Source of the DNA: Deltaproteobacteria bacterium
GTDB lineage: Bacteria; Myxococcota; B64-G9
Reading direction: 5' to 3'
DNA: 5,374 bases
Assembly (NCBI GenBank): GCA_003647095.1
Contig: QMME01000308.1
Location: 1 to 5,374, forward strand
The notes below the pieces were generated by a model. The model saw nothing but the letters and a program-made list of their open reading frames with translations. It was not told the origin of the DNA and searched no databases. Below, one piece after another: positions 1 to 5,374 of the stretch; positions within the stretch are counted from its first letter, which is position 1, and every line of letters starts with the position of its first letter. Made by a program: the position numbers and the translations under genes.

Positions 1-1
1 C

Positions 2-1396
2 GGAATCGATCTCGGCATCGCCACCTCGCTGCTGGGTGTTTCGCTGGGTACCGATCCCATCCGCGTGGGCGGCACCCCCGAGCAGAAGGCCAAGTGGATG
101 GGCAAGGTGGCCGAGGAAGGTCTGGTGGTGGCCTATGCCGTTACCGAGCCGTCGGCCGGCTCCGACCTGGCCCATATCAAGACCAAGGCCACCCCGGTGA
201 TCGAGGACGGCCGGACGGTGGCCTACAAGATCAGCGGCAACAAGCAGTTCATCACCAACGGCTCCATAGCCGATCTCTACACCGTGCTGGCAGTGGCTCC
301 CGGAGGACCTTCGTTCTTCGTGGTGGAGCGGGGTACTCCCGGTCTCGAACCCGGGCCCCACGAGGAGAAGCATGGTATCCGCGCCTCCAACACGGCCCCG
401 CTGTCGCTCGACGAGGTGCAGGTACCGGTCGAAAACCTCCTCGGCGGCGTCGAGGGCCAGGGGCTGCGCCAGGCCGCCATGGTCTTCGGCTATACCCGGG
501 TGATGGTGGCTTCTTTCGGTTTGGGGGCCGGTGTGGCCGCCCTGGAGCGGGCCATTGCCTACGGCAAGGAGCGCTTCCAGGGTGGCTCGCTGCTGTGCGA
601 GAAGCCGGGCTGGACCCACAAGCTGATCGTGCCCCACGCCGTGGCCCTGGAGGCGGCCCGGGCTCACATCGAAATGGTGGCCGGGCGGCTCGACCGTGGC
701 GAGGACGGGCTCGAGGTGGAAGGCGCCATTGCCAAGATGACCGCCACCGAGGCGGGCAACGCCGCCGCCGAGGCGGCCATCCAGGCCCATGGCGGCTACG
801 GCTACATGCATGCCTACGAGGTGGAGAAGATCAAGCGTGACGTGCGCATTACCTGCATCTACGAGGGTACCACCGAGATCTGCCAGCGCTCCATCGCCCA
901 GGACCGCTGGCGGCACCACCTGATGAGCCAGGGAGGGTTCTACAAGCAGCGGGCCACCGAGTTGGAGCAGGTCGAGGTGGAAGCTCCCGGTTGCGGGGCC
1001 GCCCTGACGGCTCGCGCCGCCCGGGCGCTGGCCGAGATCATGGAGGTGTCCCGCCAGCGCCGGCTGACCCGCAACCAGCACGTGCTGTTCACCCTGGGGT
1101 TGCTCTGTGCCCGGGTGGAGGTGGCCGAGGCCCTGGCCCGCAAGGTGGCCAGCGGTGATCCCGGCACCTCCCGTCTGGCTCCCCCGGTATTGGCCGCTGC
1201 CAGCCGGGTATGGGCCCGGCGCGTCTCCCAGGAAGTCACCGGCGAGGGACTGGCGGTACTGGCCGGTTCCGGGGCCCTGGGTGGACAGGCGCTGCATTCT
1301 TTCCTGGAACTGATTGCCATCGATGAGATCCACCAGGGACTGAGCGGTCACCTGGAAGACCTGGACACCATCGCCCAGGCTCTTTTTGCCGACTGA
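2..1396 (+). CDS. Acyl-CoA dehydrogenase, long form (5' end outside the window)
   Basis: Flavoprotein of the acyl-CoA dehydrogenase family, expected to oxidise an acyl-CoA (or acyl thioester) to the trans-2-enoyl form with FAD and an electron-transfer partner. The frame is open from position 2, so the gene begins upstream. The first visible residues (GIDLGIATSLLGVSLGTDP) are already mid-domain; a GTG at 65 is internal. In visible-residue numbering (1 = codon at 2), the FAD/substrate motif YAVTEPSAGSD lies near 45-55, QAHGGYGYM near 261-269, and the IYEGTTEI motif carries the likely catalytic base Glu288. About 175 residues follow this Glu, where short-chain members have only a few tens. This Ala/Leu/Arg-rich, probably helical tail resembles the extra C-terminal domain of VLCAD/ACAD9-type enzymes. 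The N-terminal 80-130 residues are probably missing. It ends 28 nt before the synthase gene, suggesting one operon. The family call is firm; substrate is unknown, and action on the synthase product is inference. Confidence 0.95.
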   Translation, partial: GIDLGIATSLLGVSLGTDPIRVGGTPEQKAKWMGKVAEEGLVVAYAVTEPSAGSDLAHIKTKATPVIEDGRTVAYKISGNKQFITNGSIADLYTVLAVAPGGPSFFVVERGTPGLEPGPHEEKHGIRASNTAPLSLDEVQVPVENLLGGVEGQGLRQAAMVFGYTRVMVASFGLGAGVAALERAIAYGKERFQGGSLLCEKPGWTHKLIVPHAVALEAARAHIEMVAGRLDRGEDGLEVEGAIAKMTATEAGNAAAEAAIQAHGGYGYMHAYEVEKIKRDVRITCIYEGTTEICQRSIAQDRWRHHLMSQGGFYKQRATELEQVEVEAPGCGAALTARAARALAEIMEVSRQRRLTRNQHVLFTLGLLCARVEVAEALARKVASGDPGTSRLAPPVLAAASRVWARRVSQEVTGEGLAVLAGSGALGGQALHSFLELIAIDEIHQGLSGHLEDLDTIAQALFAD

Positions 1397-1413
1397 AGTG
1401 GATGCCGAGGGGC

Positions 1414-1419
1414 AGGAGG
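1414..1419 (+). promoter_or_regulatory. Ribosome binding site for the synthase gene
   Basis: AGGAGG lies five bases before the ATG at 1425, a near-ideal Shine-Dalgarno match and spacing. It decides the start: an in-frame GTG at 1398 would add nine residues but lies upstream of this site. The 28-nt gap after the dehydrogenase stop shows no terminator hairpin, so cotranscription and translational coupling are likely. Confidence 0.85.
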
Positions 1420-1424
1420 CAGGC

Positions 1425-4400
1425 ATGACGACACAGCAGAAAAAGACCGTACCCGTGGCGGTGATCGGGCTGGGAGCAGTGATGCCCGACGCCAACGACT
1501 TCACCAGCTTCTGGCAGAACATTCGCCAGGGCCGCAACTCCATCCGCGAGGTGCCTCCCGAGCGCTGGCGCATCGAGGATCACTACGATCCCGATCGTAG
1601 TGCGCCCGACAAGAGCTACTGCAAGATCGGCGCCTTCGTCTCGGGGTTCGAGTTCAATCCTCTTGGTTACCGCATCCCCCCGCGGGTGGCCGCTTCCATG
1701 GACGAGGTGCAGAAGTGGGCGGTGGACGCGGCTCACCAGGCGCTGGTCCACGCCGGTTACGAGGACAAGGACTTCGATCGCAGCCGCACGGCGGTGGTCA
1801 TCGGCAACGCCATGGCCGGGGAGATGCAGTACATCACCAACCTGCGGGTCTACTTCCCGCGCTATGCCCGGGCACTGGCGGCAACCGACGCCTTTCGGCA
1901 GTTGTCCACCGAAGTCCAGCAGCGCATCATGGAGCAGTTTCACCAGCAGATGACCCGGAACCTGCCCCCCATCACCGAAGACAGCATGCCCGGCGAGCTT
2001 TCCAACGTCATCGCCGGCCGGGTGGCCAACGTCTTCGGGCTGCGCGGGCCCAACTACACCGCCGATGCCGCCTGCGCATCTTCTCTGGCGGCCCTGGAGT
2101 CGGCCCTGGGCGGACTGGCCGAGCAGCGCTACGACATGGCGCTCACCGGCGGGGTTGACTCCAGCATGGCACCGCACTCCTTCGTCAAGTTCTGCAAGAT
2201 CGGCGCGCTGTCGGCCGATGGTTCTTTCCCATTCGACCGCCGGGCCAACGGCTTCGTCATGGGCGAGGGCTGTGGCATCATGCTGCTCAAGCGCCTGGAG
2301 GATGCCGAGCGCGACGGCGATCGCATCCTGGCGGTGATCCACGGCATCGGCAGTTCCTCCGACGGCAAGGGCAAGGGTATCACCGCTCCCAATCCCGAGG
2401 GCCAACGTCTGGCCATAGAGCGTGCCTATCGCGACGCCGGCATCTCCCCGGCCGAGGTGACCATGATAGAGGCCCACGGCACCGCCACCATGGCCGGCGA
2501 CCGCGTCGAAGGCAACGTCATGACCGAGCTCTTCTCTCGGGCCGGAGTGCTGCCGCACTCCGTGGCCATGGGTTCGGTCAAGAGCCAGATCGGTCATCTC
2601 AAGAGCGCGGCCGGAGCGGCGGCGCTCATCAAGGCGGTCATGTCCATCCACGAAGGTGTGATCCCGGCCTCGCTCAACTTCGAAACTCCCAACCCGGAGA
2701 TTCCCTTCGCTCGTTCCCCGGCCTTCGTGCCCACCGAGCTGATGCCCTGGAAGACCCCGGACGGCAAGCCGCGCCTGGCGGGAGTGTCGTCCTTCGGCTT
2801 CGGAGGATCCAACTTCCACGTGGTCCTGGGCGAGCACCGGCCCGACCAGCGGCCCAAGGTCTTTGTCGACGGCGGTGGCGGCGGCGGGGAGAAGCAGCCG
2901 CCGCGGAAGCTGCTGGCGGTGGGCGGCAACAACGTAGACGAGCTCAAGGCCGGCCTGCAGCAGAAGCTGGCCGAGCCCGGCGACGACGAGTCACTGCGGC
3001 TCGAGGCCCAGGCGTTGCAGGCGCCCGAGCGCCTGGTCATCGAGTACGGTGACGCCGAGCAGAGAAAGCAGCGGGGCGAGCGGGCCCTGTCCGCACTGGC
3101 CAGCGACGATCTCGCGCGCTGGCGCGCCCTGACCAACCAGGGGGTTTTCCGCGGGAGCGGCCGGCCTCCCCGGGTGGCCTTCCTCTTCCCGGGACAGGGT
3201 TCGCAGTACCTGGGCATGCTGGCCGAGTTGCGCGCCAGCGAGCCGGTGGTGGCCGAGACCTTCCGCGAGGCCGATGTCATCATGGAGCCCATCCTGGGTC
3301 GTACCATCACTTCCTACATCGACCGTGAAGACACTCCCCAGGCTCGCGAGGCCCTGCGTGACACCAACGTCTGCCAACCGGCCATGCTGGCGGCCGACAT
3401 CGCCCTGCTGCGGATGTTCGAACAGTATGGCCTGCATCCCGACATGGTGGCCGGCCACAGCATGGGCGAGTACGCCGCCCTGGTGGCCGCGGGCATGCTC
3501 AGCTTCGCCGAGGCCATGCGCGCGGTCAGTTCCCGGGCCCGGGAGATGTCCAGCGTACGCGTCGACGACCCGGGCAAGATGGCCGCGGTGCTGGCGCCGC
3601 GTGACAAGATCCAGCCCATCATCGATGCCGTCGAGGGAGTGGTGCCGGCCAACCTCAATAGCTTCCGGCAGACGGTCATTGCCGGGGCCACCGCGCCCAT
3701 GAACGAGGCGCTGCGCCTGCTCAAGGAGGCCAACCTGCGGGCGGTGGAGTTGCAGGTCTCGCACGCCTTCCACTCCTACATCGTGGCCCCGGCCACCAAG
3801 CCGCTGCGGCGCATGCTGGACACCTTTGATTTCCAGCCACCACGCATTCCCCTGTTCGCCAATGTCGATGCCCGGCCCTACAGCGCCGACCCGGCCGACC
3901 GGGCGGCCAACCTGGACCGGCTGGCGCAGCAGATCGCCTCGCCGGTACGCTGGATCGAGACCATCCAGAACATGTACGAGCGCGGCGCACGCATCTTCAT
4001 CGAGGTGGGTGCCAAGCGGGTGCTGGCCAACCTGACGGCCGACATCATCGACGATCCCCAGGTGCTGTCGGTGGCCGCCAACAATCCCAAGCTGGGTGAC
4101 TGGCCGTCATTCGCCATGGCCCTGGCCGCCCTGGCCGCCGCCGGGCACCCGCGTCCGGACGAGGTGCGCCAGGAGGTCGCTCCGACACAGGAAGCAAGCA
4201 ACGGCGCCGGTGGCGACGAACCTGCTGACCAGGCCGATGTGCGACCGGCGGGAGAGGAGAGCATGAGCGTGAGAAAGCACATCGTCATCAGCGGCGCCGG
4301 GCTGGGATTGCCCGGAGCCGACAATGAGGTCTTCGCCGAGGACAACACCGAACGCATTCTTTCCGGGCAGGTACTCATCGACCCGGTGCCCGGCGAGCAA

Positions 4401-5374
4401 CGCCGGCGCCTGGCCGGCCAGCGTATCGTGCGCCTGGTCAAGGATGCTCCCGGGGGGCCGGTGTTCGAGGTCATCGACAGCTCCGACAAGGTGGCCCGGC
4501 TGCTGGGTCGCAAGGGTCGTTTCGACCTGGCCCGGGAGTTCGGCCTGGACGAGAATCTGGTGGCCTCCTACGACGTCACCACCAGGTTGGCCATCGCCGC
4601 CGGGTTGCTGGCCCTGCGCGATGCCGGCATTCCCCTGGTGATGAAGCACAAGCCCACCACCACCGGCGGGCGCCTGCCGCTGGGCTATCGCCTGCCCGAC
4701 AGCATGGCCGACGAGACCGGCATCATCTTCGCCTCCGCCTTTCCCGGCTACGAGCAGCTGGTGCAGGAGATGGAACGGCGTCAGCGCGACGAGCTGCTGG
4801 CCGCCCAGATCGAGCAACTGAAGAAGATCGTCGATGAGGTGGGGCCGCTGCACGCCGTCACCCGACGCCTGGAAGAGCTGAAGAAGTTGCGCGGTGAGCC
4901 CTTCGGGCTGGACCGCAAGTTCATCTTCCGGGCCCTGAGCTTCGGCCACGCCCAGTTCGCCGAGTTGGTGGGTGCCCGCGGACCCAACGTGCAGGTCAAC
5001 GCCGCCTGTTCCTCCACCACCCTGGCCGTCAGCATGGCCGCCGACTGGATCCGCCTGGGACGTTGTCGCCGGGTGCTGGTGGTGGGGGCCGATGACATCA
5101 CCAATCCCACCCTGGCTCCCTGGCTGGTAGGCGGCCTGCTGGCCACCGGAGCGGTTACCAGCGAGGAGAAGCTGGAACTGGCGGCGCTGCCCTTCGACCG
5201 GCGCCGCAACGGCATGATCCCCGGCATGGGTGCAGTGGGCCTGGTGGTGGAGGAAGAAGATGCCTGCGCCCAACGTGGCATGCGCGGCATTGCCCGCCTG
5301 CTGGGCAGCGTGCTGGCCAACAGTGCCTACCATGGCACGCGCCTGGACACCGAGCACCTCGCCGAGATGATGGA
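1425..5374 (+). CDS. Type I polyketide/fatty-acid synthase, KS-AT-KS... (3' end outside the window)
   Basis: Large multidomain synthase, at least 1316 codons without a stop, starting at the ATG after AGGAGG. Domains by residue are: KS1 about 10-470, with Cys217, His351 and His391; a KS-AT linker about 475-583 with six glycines at 483-488; AT about 584-890, with GQGSQ at 590-594, GHSMGEY around Ser679, Arg704 and HAFH at 780-783; an Ala/Pro/Glu-rich linker about 905-946; and KS2 from about 952 to the edge, with Cys1195. KS1 is closest in feel to PUFA synthase PfaA and heterocyst-glycolipid HglE (DAACASS, SDGKGKGITAPNPEGQ). The AT has the residues expected for malonyl-CoA. Such enzymes act in the cytoplasm by condensing malonyl units on ACP-tethered chains. 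No ACP, KR, DH or ER is visible; they may follow in the missing part or in other genes. KS-AT-KS order fits neither PfaA (KS-AT-ACPs-KR) nor PfaC (KS-CLF-DH). The synthase call is firm; the product is unknown. Confidence 0.95.
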   Translation, partial: MTTQQKKTVPVAVIGLGAVMPDANDFTSFWQNIRQGRNSIREVPPERWRIEDHYDPDRSAPDKSYCKIGAFVSGFEFNPLGYRIPPRVAASMDEVQKWAVDAAHQALVHAGYEDKDFDRSRTAVVIGNAMAGEMQYITNLRVYFPRYARALAATDAFRQLSTEVQQRIMEQFHQQMTRNLPPITEDSMPGELSNVIAGRVANVFGLRGPNYTADAACASSLAALESALGGLAEQRYDMALTGGVDSSMAPHSFVKFCKIGALSADGSFPFDRRANGFVMGEGCGIMLLKRLEDAERDGDRILAVIHGIGSSSDGKGKGITAPNPEGQRLAIERAYRDAGISPAEVTMIEAHGTATMAGDRVEGNVMTELFSRAGVLPHSVAMGSVKSQIGHLKSAAGAAALIKAVMSIHEGVIPASLNFETPNPEIPFARSPAFVPTELMPWKTPDGKPRLAGVSSFGFGGSNFHVVLGEHRPDQRPKVFVDGGGGGGEKQPPRKLLAVGGNNVDELKAGLQQKLAEPGDDESLRLEAQALQAPERLVIEYGDAEQRKQRGERALSALASDDLARWRALTNQGVFRGSGRPPRVAFLFPGQGSQYLGMLAELRASEPVVAETFREADVIMEPILGRTITSYIDREDTPQAREALRDTNVCQPAMLAADIALLRMFEQYGLHPDMVAGHSMGEYAALVAAGMLSFAEAMRAVSSRAREMSSVRVDDPGKMAAVLAPRDKIQPIIDAVEGVVPANLNSFRQTVIAGATAPMNEALRLLKEANLRAVELQVSHAFHSYIVAPATKPLRRMLDTFDFQPPRIPLFANVDARPYSADPADRAANLDRLAQQIASPVRWIETIQNMYERGARIFIEVGAKRVLANLTADIIDDPQVLSVAANNPKLGDWPSFAMALAALAAAGHPRPDEVRQEVAPTQEASNGAGGDEPADQADVRPAGEESMSVRKHIVISGAGLGLPGADNEVFAEDNTERILSGQVLIDPVPGEQRRRLAGQRIVRLVKDAPGGPVFEVIDSSDKVARLLGRKGRFDLAREFGLDENLVASYDVTTRLAIAAGLLALRDAGIPLVMKHKPTTTGGRLPLGYRLPDSMADETGIIFASAFPGYEQLVQEMERRQRDELLAAQIEQLKKIVDEVGPLHAVTRRLEELKKLRGEPFGLDRKFIFRALSFGHAQFAELVGARGPNVQVNAACSSTTLAVSMAADWIRLGRCRRVLVVGADDITNPTLAPWLVGGLLATGAVTSEEKLELAALPFDRRRNGMIPGMGAVGLVVEEEDACAQRGMRGIARLLGSVLANSAYHGTRLDTEHLAEMM
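1452..2834 (+). other. Ketosynthase domain KS1 (PfaA/HglE-like)
   Basis: Decarboxylating Claisen condensation domain, residues about 10-470 of the synthase. It opens with VAVIGLGAVMPD and carries the usual EVPPERW element near 42-48. The nucleophile Cys217 sits in DAACASSL, and the two histidines are His351 (EAHGTAT) and His391 (KSQIGHLKSAAG). The domain closes with GFGGSN at 458-463. The triad is complete, so the domain should be active. Cysteine context DAACASS in place of the modular-PKS DTACSSS, and the SDGKGKGITAPNPEGQ stretch, favour the PUFA/glycolipid synthase branch over modular antibiotic PKSs. Subfamily placement is from motif memory, without an alignment. Confidence 0.92.
3174..4094 (+). 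other. Malonyl-type acyltransferase domain (AT)
   Basis: Loads extender units onto the carrier protein; residues about 584-890 of the synthase. It has the oxyanion-hole motif FPGQGSQY (GQGSQ 590-594), CQPAM around Gln651, the nucleophile Ser679 in GHSMGEYAAL, Arg704 25 residues later, QTVIAG near 749-754, the catalytic His783 in SHAFHS and EVGAKRVL near 860. The Ser-Arg spacing equals that of E. coli FabD (Ser92/Arg117), where Arg holds the malonyl carboxylate. HAFH is the usual malonyl-CoA signature in PKS ATs, as opposed to the methylmalonyl YASH type. An active malonyl transferase is well supported. Confidence 0.92.
4137..4262 (+). other. Low-complexity interdomain linker between AT and KS2
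   Basis: Residues about 905-946 are rich in Ala, Pro, Glu, Asp and Gly, with no recognisable fold, ACP serine motif or hydrophobic core. I checked the frame codon by codon from 4140 to 4263 and found no stop. The stretch therefore joins AT and KS2 in one chain, unless translation also begins at the Met at 4263. Confidence 0.75.
4251..4265 (+). promoter_or_regulatory. Possible internal ribosome binding site and in-frame start before KS2
   Basis: A purine-rich run, GGAGAGGAGAGC, directly precedes an in-frame ATG at 4263 (Met947). GGAG at 4251-4254 lies eight bases from this ATG, and AGGAG at 4255-4259 lies three. The protein from here (MSVRKHIVISGAGLG) looks like a natural ketosynthase N-terminus. 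The same bases encode Gly-Glu-Glu-Ser, which suits a linker, so the match may be chance. Use as a start is inference. Confidence 0.4.
4278..5374 (+). other. Second ketosynthase domain KS2, divergent, incomplete at the window end
   Basis: Thiolase-fold condensing domain beginning at HIVISGAGLGLPG (residue 952). The nucleophile Cys1195 lies in NAACSSTTLAV after GARGPNVQV, followed by RVLVVGADD and PFDRRRNGMIPGMG near 1258-1269. A cysteine is present, so this is not a typical chain-length factor, where it is replaced. The catalytic histidines would lie beyond the window and cannot be judged. The domain differs from KS1 in three ways: the region after the first strand lacks the EVPPERW element and instead has NTERILSGQVLIDPVP; a charged helical insertion spans about 1110-1156; and the usual GEG of the PFD motif reads GMG (Met1268). 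Cys1195 is about 243 residues from the domain start, against about 207 in KS1. Confidence 0.85.

Noticed and set aside
65..67. GTG at 65 as the start of the dehydrogenase
   Set aside because: The frame stays open to the window edge, and residues upstream (GIDLGIATSLLG) match the family, so the true start lies outside.
338..355. tRNA T-arm-like segment (CCCGG ... TCGAA ... CCGGG)
   Set aside because: No acceptor, D or anticodon arm fits around it, and it lies within conserved dehydrogenase codons.
1397..1424. Terminator or promoter between the two genes
   Set aside because: The 28-nt gap has no inverted repeat, U-run or clear -10/-35 pair; it contains only the ribosome binding site.
1236..2837. 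Long open frame on the minus strand (about 533 codons) opposite KS1
   Set aside because: It lies antisense to clear KS1 codons. Its translation is rich in His, Gly and Arg without any family motif, as expected from the mirror of GC-rich coding DNA.
2868..2889. GGC-rich tandem run encoding six glycines
   Set aside because: It is a short flexible linker between KS1 and AT; too short and imperfect to call a microsatellite or functional repeat.
3531..3544. 14-bp perfect palindrome TCCCGGGCCCGGGA
   Set aside because: It has no loop, lies in the conserved AT codons around Arg704, and is the kind of palindrome expected by chance in GC-rich coding sequence.
4107..5357. Long open frame on the minus strand (about 416 codons) opposite KS2
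   Set aside because: Its composition is low-complexity (Gln, Gly, His, Ala) with no motif, and it is fully explained by the KS2 frame on the plus strand.

Overview
The window is GC-rich throughout, with a strong G/C preference at third codon positions. It holds two genes on the + strand, both cut by the window edges. Tight gene spacing, a good Shine-Dalgarno sequence and the lack of introns point to a bacterium. The protein types (a PfaA-like ketosynthase beside a long acyl-CoA dehydrogenase) recall lipid-synthase loci of proteobacteria, Desulfobacterota or Myxococcota. That is recollection of families, and the sequence does not fix the phylum.

Layout. Positions 2-1396 hold the 3' part of an acyl-CoA dehydrogenase of the long kind, with a C-terminal helical extension. 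After a 28-nt gap containing AGGAGG, positions 1425-5374 form one uninterrupted reading frame that leaves the window. It encodes at least 1316 residues of a type I polyketide/fatty-acid synthase. Its domains in order are a PfaA/HglE-like ketosynthase (KS1; Cys217, His351, His391), a KS-AT linker with a Gly6 run, a malonyl-type acyltransferase (AT; Ser679, Arg704, His783), an Ala/Pro/Glu-rich linker, and a second, divergent ketosynthase (KS2; Cys1195) that is incomplete at the window end. No acyl-carrier-protein motif is visible before the edge.

How they may work together. The synthase would condense malonyl units into a long acyl or polyketide chain. The co-oriented dehydrogenase could introduce an alpha,beta-double bond into the acyl thioester or prepare the starter. 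The product cannot be read from this window. The most unusual points are the KS-AT-KS order without an intervening ACP, an in-frame Met with its own Shine-Dalgarno-like sequence exactly where KS2 begins (position 4263), and a charged helical insertion in KS2. Every other sizeable open frame on either strand looks like a shadow of these two genes.
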